Assembly (NCBI RefSeq): GCF_001698225.1
Contig: NZ_CP016594.1
Coordinates: 3,286,001-3,350,000 of the forward strand
DNA from: Gordonia terrae
Lineage (GTDB): Bacteria > Actinomycetota > Actinomycetes > Mycobacteriales > Mycobacteriaceae
DNA length: 64,000 nt
Direction of reading: 5' to 3'
The position numbers and the translations under genes were made by a program. How positions within the stretch are numbered: the stretch's first letter is position 1; every line of letters begins with the position of its first letter. The notes under the pieces are model-generated. The model did no database searches, had not been told where the DNA came from, and worked only from the letters and a program-made list of their open reading frames with translations. Of the stretch, positions 51,327 through 59,830 are shown one piece after another.

Positions 51327-52409
51327 TCATGCTGCCGGCGCGGGCATACCCAGTCCGACCCGCCCGCGGGGGTGGTAGCACTCGGCGACGTGCCCGATCT
51401 CGCCGTGATCGGTGACGGCCGGCGGGAGCGCGGTCGCACAGAGGTCGGTGGCATGGGCACAGCGCGTGCGGAACCGGCACCCTGACGGCGGGTTGAGCGG
51501 CGAGGGCACCTCACCGCTGAGAAGGATTCGCTCACGACGGTTCTCGGCGTCGAGCGTGGGTGCCGCAGACATCAGCGCCTCGGTGTATGGATGCGCGGGA
51601 TGGTCGAACACGGCCTCGGTGCTGCCCGTCTCGACGATCCGACCGAGGTACATCACCGCGACCCGGTCGGCCACGTGGCGGACCACGGACAGATCGTGCG
51701 AGATGAAGATGTAGGAGATGTCGAGTTCCTGCTGGAGTTCGTTGAGCAGATTCAACACCTGCGCCTGGACCGAGAGATCCAACGCGGAGACCGGTTCATC
51801 ACAGATGATCACCTCGGGATCGAGAGCGAGCGCCCGGGCGATCCCCAGCCGCTGGCGCTGACCGCCGGAGAACTCCTGCGGACTGCGGTGTTCGTCGCTC
51901 GGTCGCAGCCCGACGAGGTGCAGCAACTCGCGCACCCGAGCGGCCCGATCTCGCTTGCGCGGGTACAGATCCCGGTGGGTGCGCCACGGTTCGCCGATGA
52001 TCTCGGCCGCCGTCATGCGGTTGTTCAGCGAGGCGTAGGGATCCTGGAACACCATCTGCACCTTACGACGCAGAGCGAGCAGGTCCTTGCCCTTGAGCCG
52101 GTAGGGATCGGTACCGTCCCAGCGCACGGTGCCGGTGTCGGGGCGCTCGAGCATCATCAGCGTGCGCGCGAGAGTGGATTTGCCACAACCGGATTCGCCG
52201 ACGAGTCCGAGCGTCTCACCGCGACGGAGCTCGAGGTCGATACCGTCGAGCGCCCGCAGTTGCTTGCGGCCGCCCTTCCCGGACACGGCGAACGTCTTGC
52301 CGACGTCGCGCACCTCGAGGACCCGGCTGGTGCCGTGTGACGTCTCGCCGCGCGGTGCACCGCCGTCCGCGGTCGAGGCCTTGGCGAACCTCGTCGTCGT
52401 CTCAGACAT
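51327..52409 (-). CDS. Oligopeptide/dipeptide-type ABC transporter ATP-binding protein (DppF/OppF-like)
   Basis: 360 residues. Walker A GESGCGKSTLARTLM, Q-loop MVFQDPYASLNNRMTA, signature FSGGQRQRLGIARAL, Walker B VIICDEPVSALD, His in FISHDLSVV. The C-terminal OppF extension has the Cys-rich CRFRTRCAHATDLC for an iron-sulfur cluster. ATG 52409 overlaps the upstream ATPase gene by 8 bases. It pairs with that DppD-type ATPase. Confidence 0.93.
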   Translation of the reverse strand: MSETTTRFAKASTADGGAPRGETSHGTSRVLEVRDVGKTFAVSGKGGRKQLRALDGIDLELRRGETLGLVGESGCGKSTLARTLMMLERPDTGTVRWDGTDPYRLKGKDLLALRRKVQMVFQDPYASLNNRMTAAEIIGEPWRTHRDLYPRKRDRAARVRELLHLVGLRPSDEHRSPQEFSGGQRQRLGIARALALDPEVIICDEPVSALDLSVQAQVLNLLNELQQELDISYIFISHDLSVVRHVADRVAVMYLGRIVETGSTEAVFDHPAHPYTEALMSAAPTLDAENRRERILLSGEVPSPLNPPSGCRFRTRCAHATDLCATALPPAVTDHGEIGHVAECYHPRGRVGLGMPAPAA

Positions 52410-53421
52410 TGTCGATCTCCTCCGAGAAGTGGCAGGCGGCGGCACGGTTGGTGCCGGTTGCGGTCAGCGTCGGACGTTCCTGGACGCACTGCGCCCGAGC
52501 CAGCGGGCACCGCGCCTGATACACGCACCCCGTCGGGATGGAGTGCAGGTCGGGCGGGGTTCCACCGATCGACTTGAGGTCGGCGCCGCGTTCGGCACTG
52601 ACGGGCACCGAATCGAGAAGTCCCTTGGTGTACGGGTGTTTCGGACTTCCGAAGACCTCGGCCACCGGTCCGGTCTCGACGACGTTGCCGGCGTACATGA
52701 TCGCGACACGGTCGGCTTGTTCGGCGACGAGCGCGAGATCGTGGGTGATCAGGACGACCGCCATGTCGTGCTCGGCACGGAGCCGGCCCAGCAGGGCCAT
52801 GATCTGGGCCTGCACGGTCACGTCGAGCGCGGTGGTCGGCTCGTCGGCGAGCAGCACCTTGGGGCTCAGCGCGACCGCCATCGCGATCAGCAGACGCTGG
52901 CGCATGCCGCCCGAGAACTGGTGGGGGTAGGAGTCGACCCGGGACTCCGGTTCCGGGATGCCCACGTGACGCATCAGCTCGATCGCCTCGAGACGGGCCT
53001 TCTTCTTCGACATCCGACGATGGATCCGGAACGGTTCGGCGAGTTGGGTGCCGACCGGATACACGGGGTTGAGGGCGGTCAGCGCGTCCTGGAACACGAT
53101 GGCGAGCTCGGTGCCGGCCACGTCACGCCGCTTCGACGGCGACGCGGAGACGAGATCGACGGAATCGAGCGTGATCGACCCGTCGGAGACCGAGGCGATC
53201 GGGTCGAGCAGGCCGACGAGCGCCTGAGCGGTCATCGACTTGCCGCACCCCGATTCGCCGAGAAGCGCCAGGGTCTCGCCGCGACGGGCACGGAAGGAGA
53301 CGTGATCGACGGCGCGGACAGTGCCGGTGGGGGTCCGCAGATCGACGGTCAGGTCGACGACGTCGAGTGCGACCCGGTCGTCGGTGCCGGCATCAGGCCG
53401 GTCGAGGGCGGGAGCACTCAT
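52402..53421 (-). CDS. Oligopeptide/dipeptide-type ABC transporter ATP-binding protein (DppD/OppD-like)
   Basis: 339 residues. Walker A GESGCGKSMTAQALVG, Q-loop IVFQDALTALNPVYPVG, signature FSGGMRQRLLIAMAL-like (FSGGMRQRLLIAMAVAL), Walker B VLLADEPTTALD, His in LITHDLALVAE, and the terminal Cys pattern CVYQARCPLARAQC. ATG 53421 overlaps the permease stop (ATGA). It forms a heterodimer with the following ATPase. Confidence 0.93.
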   Translation of the reverse strand: MSAPALDRPDAGTDDRVALDVVDLTVDLRTPTGTVRAVDHVSFRARRGETLALLGESGCGKSMTAQALVGLLDPIASVSDGSITLDSVDLVSASPSKRRDVAGTELAIVFQDALTALNPVYPVGTQLAEPFRIHRRMSKKKARLEAIELMRHVGIPEPESRVDSYPHQFSGGMRQRLLIAMAVALSPKVLLADEPTTALDVTVQAQIMALLGRLRAEHDMAVVLITHDLALVAEQADRVAIMYAGNVVETGPVAEVFGSPKHPYTKGLLDSVPVSAERGADLKSIGGTPPDLHSIPTGCVYQARCPLARAQCVQERPTLTATGTNRAAACHFSEEIDNV

Positions 53422-54416
53422 CGCAGCGCCTTTCGTGAGGAGAAGAACCGCTTGCGCGCGTTCGGGGTGGTCAGTCGCCACCGCTGACCGGGGTCGGTCG
53501 CGATGCGCGCCCATGCCGCCAGCATCGTGGCCGACACGGTCGTGATGACGATCGCCAGACCCGGGAAGAACGACAGCCACCATGCCGTCTGCAGATAGGT
53601 CCGACCCTGCGACACCATCAATCCCCAGCTGATGTCGGGCGGCTGGATGCCGATGCCGAGGAACGACAGCGACGACTCGGCGAGCATCACGTAACAGAAG
53701 TCGAGAGTGGCGACCGTGAGCAGCGTCGGGAGCAGGATCGGCAACACGTGACCGCGGAGGATCGCACCGCTGCTCGCACCGAATGTCCGTGCCGCGTCGA
53801 CGAACACACGGCTCTGCAGTTCGGCGGATTCGGCGCGTGCCGTACGCAGGTAGATCGGGATGCGGGTGATCGCGAGCACCGCGATGATGTTGGCGGCGCT
53901 CGGCGAGAACACATACAGGATCACGACGGCGAGCAGCAGGGACGGGAAGCTCATGATGACATCGGCGATGCGCATCGCGGTGGTCTCCCGCCAGCCGCGG
54001 TGGTAACCCGCCCACATGCCGATCGCCGATCCGACGACGCACGAGATGATCACGGCAGGCAGGGAGACCATCAGTGTGGTCTGACACGCGACGATGAGCC
54101 GGGCGAGCATGCTGCGGCCGAGCGGGTCGGTGCCCAGGATGTTCATCCAGCCCGTGTCCAGGTTGAACGGCGGGAGATTCGACTCGTCGAGGTTCTGGTC
54201 GGTGGCGGCGTCGCCGACGAGCCACGGACCGAAGACCGCGGTGAGCAGGACGAGGGTCAGGATGCCTGCCGCGACGGTCGCGAACTTGTCGCGGAACAGC
54301 AACCGCCACAACGGCAACTGCCCGGCGGGCACCTTCTTGGTGGCGACGGAGTCGCCGGTGATGTCGGTCGAGGCGACGGGACTCGTCGAGTCGACGGGAT
54401 CGGTGACGATGGACAT
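53418..54416 (-). CDS. ABC transporter permease (DppC/OppC-like)
   Basis: 332 residues. A hydrophilic N-terminus (40 residues), then six hydrophobic segments; NILGTDPLGRSMLARLIVACQTTL is the DppC hallmark, and the EAA loop reads VDAARTFGASSGAILRGHVLP. ATG 54416 has GAGGAG upstream. It lies between DppB- and DppD-like genes in the usual order. Confidence 0.92.
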   Translation of the reverse strand: MSIVTDPVDSTSPVASTDITGDSVATKKVPAGQLPLWRLLFRDKFATVAAGILTLVLLTAVFGPWLVGDAATDQNLDESNLPPFNLDTGWMNILGTDPLGRSMLARLIVACQTTLMVSLPAVIISCVVGSAIGMWAGYHRGWRETTAMRIADVIMSFPSLLLAVVILYVFSPSAANIIAVLAITRIPIYLRTARAESAELQSRVFVDAARTFGASSGAILRGHVLPILLPTLLTVATLDFCYVMLAESSLSFLGIGIQPPDISWGLMVSQGRTYLQTAWWLSFFPGLAIVITTVSATMLAAWARIATDPGQRWRLTTPNARKRFFSSRKALR

Positions 54417-54447
54417 GGTGTCAGTACTCCTCGATGGTCGCCGGCGA

Positions 54448-55374
54448 CTAGACCGTGGCCTTGTCACGAACGCGTGGGTCCAGCAGCGCGAGGCCCGCGT
54501 CGATGACGATGTTCAGGATGAAGATGCTGATGGCGGTGAGGAGCACCGCTGCCTGCAGGACTGCGAAGTCACGCTGCAGGATCGAGTCGATCATCAGCTT
54601 GCCGATGCCGGGCCATCCGAAGATGGCCTCGACGATGACCGCACCGTTGATGAGGCCGACCGCGAGATCGCCTGCCACGGTGAGGGCGGGGGCAGCCGCA
54701 TTGCGGAGGGCATGGTGGGTGACGATCCGCAGATCCCCGGCCCCCTTGCTCCGCGCCACCTTGACGTAGGGAGCCGACAGCGCGGAGACCATGGCGCCGC
54801 GCACGACCTGGGTGAGCACGCCGAGTGGCCGGATCATCAGGGTCGCGATGGGTAGGACCCAGGCCAGCATCCCGCCGGTGCCCGACGTCGGCAGCCAGCC
54901 GGCGACGACCGCGAAGATCCAGATCCCGGTGATCGCGAACCAGAAGTCGGGGACGCTGGCCGCGGTCATCGACAGCAGGCTGGAGAACCGGTCGGCCAGC
55001 GAGTTCGGGCGGTAGGCCGCCCAGCAGCCGATGATGATCGAGCCGAGGATCGACAGCACCAACGTGACGAATGCGAGCTGCAGCGTGGCCGGGAAAGCCC
55101 GCAGGGCCATGCCTGCCGCCTCCTGGCCCGTCTTGAGTGATTCACCGAAATCGAGGTGGACGACACCGGCGAGGTAGTCGGTCATCTGTTGCCAGACCGG
55201 CTTGTCGAGACCGTTCGCCGCCGCGAACTCGGCACGCTGGTCGGGGGTCGCGGAGACGGGCAGGTAGAGATTGGTGGGGTCGCCGGTCAGCCGAGCCATG
55301 AAGAACACGCCGAACAAGACGATGATCAGCGGGATCAGGCTGGTGAACATCCGGCGCCGGAGGAAGGTGAGCAT
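54448..55374 (-). CDS. ABC transporter permease (DppB/OppB-like)
   Basis: 308 residues, six hydrophobic segments. MLTFLRRRMFTSLIPLIIVLFGVFFMARLTGDP is the typical DppB N-terminus; the EAA loop is VKVARSKGAGDLRIVTHHALRNA, followed by GWPGIGKLMIDSILQRDFAVLQ. It follows the binding protein by 17 bases. Heterodimer with the DppC-like protein. Confidence 0.92.
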   Translation of the reverse strand: MLTFLRRRMFTSLIPLIIVLFGVFFMARLTGDPTNLYLPVSATPDQRAEFAAANGLDKPVWQQMTDYLAGVVHLDFGESLKTGQEAAGMALRAFPATLQLAFVTLVLSILGSIIIGCWAAYRPNSLADRFSSLLSMTAASVPDFWFAITGIWIFAVVAGWLPTSGTGGMLAWVLPIATLMIRPLGVLTQVVRGAMVSALSAPYVKVARSKGAGDLRIVTHHALRNAAAPALTVAGDLAVGLINGAVIVEAIFGWPGIGKLMIDSILQRDFAVLQAAVLLTAISIFILNIVIDAGLALLDPRVRDKATV

Positions 55375-55391
55375 CGGTCATCGCCTCTGTT

Positions 55392-56963
55392 TCAGTCGTT
55401 CTGGGCTGGCGCGTGGGTCATCTCGGCGAGACGCATTTCGTCGCCGGTTGCCGAATTGGGCTGGTAGGCAACACGGCTCGACTTCGCGAGGACGGCCTGC
55501 ATGTGTGCGATGTAGGCGTACTGGCGGATCTCGCGTGGCTCGGCGGCCAGGACGTCGGCGAGCGCGTTCTGGCGTGCGGCTCCGGTCAGGGCCTCGGCCG
55601 CGCGGATCTGCTCGTCGTAGGCCGGAGTGCCGTATGTGCTCTGGTAACCGTCGGACAGCATGTACTGGTCCAGGGTGAACTGGGTGTCACCAGCCTGGTT
55701 GCCGTGCATGATCATCAGCAGCACCGGACCGGAGCCGGGAACGAAAGGCCTTGTCTGATATTGCATCTGACCGGAGGTGTCCATCATCTCGATCTTGACG
55801 TCCAGGCCGATCTCGCTGAGCGTGAACTGGAGGTTCTCGATGGTCTCGTTGATCTTGGGGAACTGGCCGGTGCGTCCGATGAGCCGGATGGTCCGGTCCA
55901 CCGGTACCCCGTCCGCACGAGCTTCGTCGACCAGTTCTCGCGCCCGGTCGAGGTCGTAGGGCGTCGGGGTGAGCCGATCGTTGTATCCGACGATGCCCTT
56001 GCCGACCAGCTGGGCCGCGGGGATGCCCAGGCCCTGGAACAGCGCGTCGACGATGCCGTCGCGATTGATGGAGTGGTCGATGGCCTCGCGCACCCGATAG
56101 TCGTTCAGCGGCGCGTCGGTGGCTTGCATACGCAGGGCCGTCGTCTCGTTGTTGGTGTAGGCGATCCCGAGGTCACCGGCTCCGTCTTCGGGGCCGAGCG
56201 ATGTGGCGACGTCCGCCTCGTCGTTGGTGACCATCGCGGCACGGACGCTGCCCTCGCTGCGCCACTGATACACCGCGCGGGTGAACTCGGGCGCCTCGCC
56301 GTGGTAGTTCGGGTTCGCCTTGAGCGCGACCCGCTGACCGGAGTCCCAGAAGTCGACCATGTAGGGACCGGTCCCGATCGGGACCCGCACCTTGTCATCG
56401 GCGACGGTGGTGCGCGGGACAATCTCGATGAAGGACAGGCGCAGCGGGAGGATCGGGTCGGGGGTCGCCGTGCGGACCTCGACGGTGTTCGGGTCGACCA
56501 CGGTCACCTCACGGGTGCTGTCGTCGAAGACGTAGCCGTTGACGTCGCAGCCGATCGCCCCGTTGAACGTGCGGCGGATGGAGAATGCGGCATCCTCGGC
56601 GTCGAATGGTTGCCCGTTGCTGAATCGGATGCCCGACGCCGTGGTGAAGCGCCAGACATTCGGTTCCACCTGGGTCCACTCGGTCGCGAGACTCGGCTCG
56701 AGCGCACCGCTGTTCGGGTCTCGTTCGATCAGCGGCTCGGTGATGTTGGACCGGACGACGACGCCGGTCGCCGTGAGCGAGGCGTCGCAGGGCTCCAGGG
56801 TGGGCGGCTCCTGGGGCAGGACGATGCGCAGGGTGTCCGGGGAAGCGCTCTCGCCGGCGGTCGTGTTGGCGACGCTGCAGCCGGTGGCCGCGAGCACGGC
56901 CACCGCGGACAGGGCCAGCAGCCCGGCGGGGCGCTTCCGGGATCGCAGGACTGCGATCTGCAT
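55392..56963 (-). CDS. ABC transporter substrate-binding lipoprotein (SBP family 5)
   Basis: 523 residues, with a signal peptide and the lipobox LAATGC giving lipidated Cys29. Family 5 signatures: LRIVLPQEPPTLEPCDAS, GIRFSNGQPFDAEDAAFSIRR, VPIGTGPYMVDFWDSGQRVALKANPNYHGEAP. Family 5 proteins bind peptides, but also sugars, glycosides and other amphipathic ligands. With glucarate dehydratase in the operon a sugar acid or its conjugate is plausible. ATG 56963 has GGAGGT upstream. First gene of the leftward operon, which reaches 48186. Confidence 0.9.
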   Translation of the reverse strand: MQIAVLRSRKRPAGLLALSAVAVLAATGCSVANTTAGESASPDTLRIVLPQEPPTLEPCDASLTATGVVVRSNITEPLIERDPNSGALEPSLATEWTQVEPNVWRFTTASGIRFSNGQPFDAEDAAFSIRRTFNGAIGCDVNGYVFDDSTREVTVVDPNTVEVRTATPDPILPLRLSFIEIVPRTTVADDKVRVPIGTGPYMVDFWDSGQRVALKANPNYHGEAPEFTRAVYQWRSEGSVRAAMVTNDEADVATSLGPEDGAGDLGIAYTNNETTALRMQATDAPLNDYRVREAIDHSINRDGIVDALFQGLGIPAAQLVGKGIVGYNDRLTPTPYDLDRARELVDEARADGVPVDRTIRLIGRTGQFPKINETIENLQFTLSEIGLDVKIEMMDTSGQMQYQTRPFVPGSGPVLLMIMHGNQAGDTQFTLDQYMLSDGYQSTYGTPAYDEQIRAAEALTGAARQNALADVLAAEPREIRQYAYIAHMQAVLAKSSRVAYQPNSATGDEMRLAEMTHAPAQND

Positions 56964-57052
56964 GGGGACCTCCGTTGAAAGAAAGACTGCGAGTGATCTC
57001 GCGGTGGGCTCGACCGCGTTTGTGACGGTAGACACACGCTATGAGCGTCGGA

Positions 57053-57281
57053 TTGACGGCGTCAACAGCACAAAAGCCCAGGAAACGGGCGTTTCGGTGG
57101 GTTTTGGCCGCCCCCGGAAAGCGCCCGAGCCGACGTCCGGATCGCCAGAAAAGGCCGCTGACCTGACAGTTCTCCGCTAAGGCGTTCCGCCTTCCGAATC
57201 GACGGCGTCACATCTATACAGTTTCAGTATCGATCCATGTTATTTGCGTGTTGGACAGGTATCCGTGAGCGCTTCTAGCGT
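57053..57281. promoter_or_regulatory. Divergent control region with operator-like palindromes
   Basis: This 371-base gap (56964-57334) separates the transporter operon from a rightward dehydrogenase gene. It holds TTGACGGCGTCAA at 57053-57065 (perfect 5-bp arms) and a second, related TCGACGGCGTCAC at 57199-57211. A possible rightward promoter is TTGGAC (57251) with TAGCGT (57276), spacing 19. The palindrome recurs with one change at 63916-63927, upstream of the aldehyde dehydrogenase gene. No other gene was seen in the gap. Confidence 0.5.
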
Positions 57282-57334
57282 GGAACGCATCCACCGAAGG
57301 ACCGGTCTGTGTCCTGCACTCCTGGAGGTCAAGC

Positions 57335-58375
57335 ATGACGAGCAGTTCGGCCGGCACCACAACAGCCTCGGAAACCGTTGCCACGAACGGTTTCTCACCC
57401 ATGCACGGCACGATTCTGCGAGTGGGCCCCCTCAAGCCCTCCCTGGAAGAGCGTCTCGCCGAGACCTACGGCGCCGAGCGGCTGCCGGACGATGACGAGG
57501 AGCGGACCTCTTTCCTCGCGCGGAACGCCGACGCGGTGACCGCGGTCGTGACCTCGGGACGGACCGGGGTGGACGCCGGCCTGATGGCCGCGCTGCCGAA
57601 CCTCGGCGCCATCGTCCACTTCGGCGTCGGATACGACACCACCGACGTCGATCGAGCCACCGAGCTCGGTATCGGGGTCAGCAACACCCCCGACGTCCTC
57701 ACCGACTGTGTCGCCGACACCGCTGTCGGGCTGCTGCTCGACACGATGCGCGGGCTCTCGGCGGCCGACCGCTTCGTCCGCGCCGGACGCTGGCCCGACG
57801 AGGGCAACGTTCCCCTCACGCGGAAGGTCTCCGGCACCGACGTCGGCATCCTCGGCCTGGGCCGCATCGGCTCCGCCATCGCTCACCGTCTCGATGCCTT
57901 CGGCTGCCGCATCGCCTATCACAATCGCCACCGCGTGGCCGACTCCCCGTACCGCTACGCGGCCTCGCCGGCCGAGCTCGCCGCGCAGGTAGACGTGCTG
58001 ATCGTGGCCGCCGCCGGTGGCGCGAACACACGTCATCTCGTCGACCGGCACGTCCTCGAGGCGCTGCGCCCCGACGGTTTCCTGATCAACGTGGCCCGCG
58101 GCAGCGTCGTCGACGAGACCGCGCTCGTCGACCTGCTGCAGCACGGACGACTGGCGGGCGCCGGCCTGGACGTGTTCGCGCACGAGCCGGAGGTGCCCGA
58201 AGCGTTGCTCTCCATGGACAACGTCGTGCTGCTCCCCCATCTCGCGAGCGGCACCGTCGAGACACGCGCCGCCATGGAAGAACTCACCCTTGCCAACCTC
58301 GACTCGTTCCTGCGGACCGGCGACCTGTCGACCCCGGTTGTCGCACCGAATCCCGCACTGCGAAAGGACATCTGA
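57335..58375 (+). CDS. D-2-hydroxyacid dehydrogenase (GHPR-like)
   Basis: 346 residues. NAD site VGILGLGRIGSAIAHRLDAFG, catalytic Arg in LINVARGSVVDE, Glu in DVFAHEPEVPE and His in LLPHLASGT; all three catalytic residues are present, unlike the paralogue at 48186. It fits a glyoxylate/hydroxypyruvate-reductase group enzyme. ATG 57335 has GGAGG upstream. It overlaps the next gene (TGATG). Probably reduces tartronate-semialdehyde-like or hydroxypyruvate by-products, or a substrate sugar acid. Confidence 0.9.
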   Translation: MTSSSAGTTTASETVATNGFSPMHGTILRVGPLKPSLEERLAETYGAERLPDDDEERTSFLARNADAVTAVVTSGRTGVDAGLMAALPNLGAIVHFGVGYDTTDVDRATELGIGVSNTPDVLTDCVADTAVGLLLDTMRGLSAADRFVRAGRWPDEGNVPLTRKVSGTDVGILGLGRIGSAIAHRLDAFGCRIAYHNRHRVADSPYRYAASPAELAAQVDVLIVAAAGGANTRHLVDRHVLEALRPDGFLINVARGSVVDETALVDLLQHGRLAGAGLDVFAHEPEVPEALLSMDNVVLLPHLASGTVETRAAMEELTLANLDSFLRTGDLSTPVVAPNPALRKDI

Positions 58376-58770
58376 TGTCTGTCGTGCTCAGCTATCTTCC
58401 GACACCCGAAGGTCGCGGCGCCCTTCCGTTCGGCTTCGCCGAGGCTCGCATGCGCGGTACCGACGTCGTGGTCGTGGCGGATGGCGACAACGCCTCGTCG
58501 CCGGAGTTCCTGGTCGACCTCGAGAACGCGCGTGACCTGGCCCAGGCCGGCGAGGTGGATTACCGTGTCGCCGAGAACGATCCCGGTCTGTCGCATGCCG
58601 ATCAGCTCATCGACGCGTCGTACGACGACGCGGCCGAACTCCTGGTGATCGGTCAGCGCAGGCGTTCGCCGGTCGGCAAACTGCTGACCGGCAGTGTGGT
58701 CCAGCGCGTCCTGCTCGACGCGCAGTGTCCGGTGGTCGCGGTCAAGCCACCCGTACGCGCCGCAGTCTGA
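58375..58770 (+). CDS. Universal stress protein (UspA family)
   Basis: 131 residues, single Usp domain. The C-terminal nucleotide-binding signature is GQRRRSPVGKLLTGSVVQRVLLDAQCPVVAVK, with the G-2x-G-9x-G(S/T)-like spacing partly altered. Co-translated (TGATG) with the 2-hydroxyacid dehydrogenase, an unusual pairing. Cytoplasmic. Confidence 0.82.
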   Translation: MSVVLSYLPTPEGRGALPFGFAEARMRGTDVVVVADGDNASSPEFLVDLENARDLAQAGEVDYRVAENDPGLSHADQLIDASYDDAAELLVIGQRRRSPVGKLLTGSVVQRVLLDAQCPVVAVKPPVRAAV

Positions 58771-58851
58771 CCGGGTTCTCCCCCGCGCCTACTGCCGGTC
58801 GAGCAGCGTCGAACGAGCGAAGCGAATCCGCCGCGTCCGTCGAGGCCGCCG

Positions 58852-59745
58852 TCAGATCCACTCTCGTTCGGGGAGAACGTCTCTCATCAACCGGGCGAGA
58901 GCCGGGTTGGAGTTGTCGGCCCGCCACGCGATGTTCATCTGTACCGGACGATCGCGGATCGCGGTCACCTCTTTGAACACCACCCCATCGGGGTGCATGG
59001 TCATCGCCGATTCGGGCACCAGGGCCATCCCCAGCCCGGAATGCACCAGTACGAGCATCGTGTGCACCTGGGTGACGTACTGGACATAGCGGGGTGAGGC
59101 CCCCACCGCGGTGAAGGTGCTGATCAACAGCTCGTTGAAGTACCGCGCGTCCGTGGGCGAGTACATGATGACCGCCTGACCGTCGAAGTCCTCGATCGCC
59201 AGGTGCTCGACATCGGCGAACTCGTGGTCGGCGGGGAGCGCGGCGACCAGCCGTTCATGGTGCAGCGGACGAGAATTCACACCCGGTCGAGAAATCGGCG
59301 GACGAACGATGCCGAGGTCCAGATCCCCGCGGACCAGGGCCTCGACCTGCGCGACGGTCACCATCTCGCGCAGCACCAACCGCACATCCGGCAGCTTCTC
59401 GCGCGCCGTCTGCATGAGCCGGGGCAACACCGCCCGTGCCGAGGCCCCGGTGAAACCGATGTTCACGGTCCCCAGATCGCCGGCCGGCACCCGTCGGACG
59501 GTCAGGGCCGCACCCTCGGCGAGCGCGACGATCCGCCGCGCGTCGGGCAGAAAGGCCGCGCCGGCCGCGGTGAGCGACACGGCCCGGCTGCTGCGTTCGA
59601 TCAACTGGACGCCGAGTTCGTGCTCCAGCTGTTGGATCTGCCTGCTGAGCGGGGGCTGCGTCATGTGCAACCGCTCGGCCGCCCGGCCGAAATGCAGCTC
59701 CTCGGCGACCGCGATGAAGCAGGACAGGCGCGACAGAGAGAACAT
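58852..59745 (-). CDS. LysR-family transcriptional regulator
   Basis: 297 residues, normal length. N-terminal HTH with FIAVAEELHFGRAAERLHMTQPPLSRQIQQLEHELGVQLIERSSRAVSLTAAG; effector domain from about 90 (LGTVNIGFTGASARAVLPRLM). ATG 59745 gives the exact family start; the frame is open far upstream within the next gene. It is 85 bases downstream of the glucarate-dehydratase-like gene on the same strand. It is the likely activator of the hexarate genes in this block. Confidence 0.92.
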   Translation of the reverse strand: MFSLSRLSCFIAVAEELHFGRAAERLHMTQPPLSRQIQQLEHELGVQLIERSSRAVSLTAAGAAFLPDARRIVALAEGAALTVRRVPAGDLGTVNIGFTGASARAVLPRLMQTAREKLPDVRLVLREMVTVAQVEALVRGDLDLGIVRPPISRPGVNSRPLHHERLVAALPADHEFADVEHLAIEDFDGQAVIMYSPTDARYFNELLISTFTAVGASPRYVQYVTQVHTMLVLVHSGLGMALVPESAMTMHPDGVVFKEVTAIRDRPVQMNIAWRADNSNPALARLMRDVLPEREWI

Positions 59746-59830
59746 CGATCCACTTTCGGCATCGTCAGCCCGCAATCTGCGGGCCGGTGTGGATGACGCT
59801 AGCCCACCGCGGCGACGCTCGTGGGCGCGT

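Noticed and set aside
57190..57215. Riboswitch in the 57.0-57.3 kb gap
   Set aside because: No conserved riboswitch core was recognised; the palindromes fit protein operators better.
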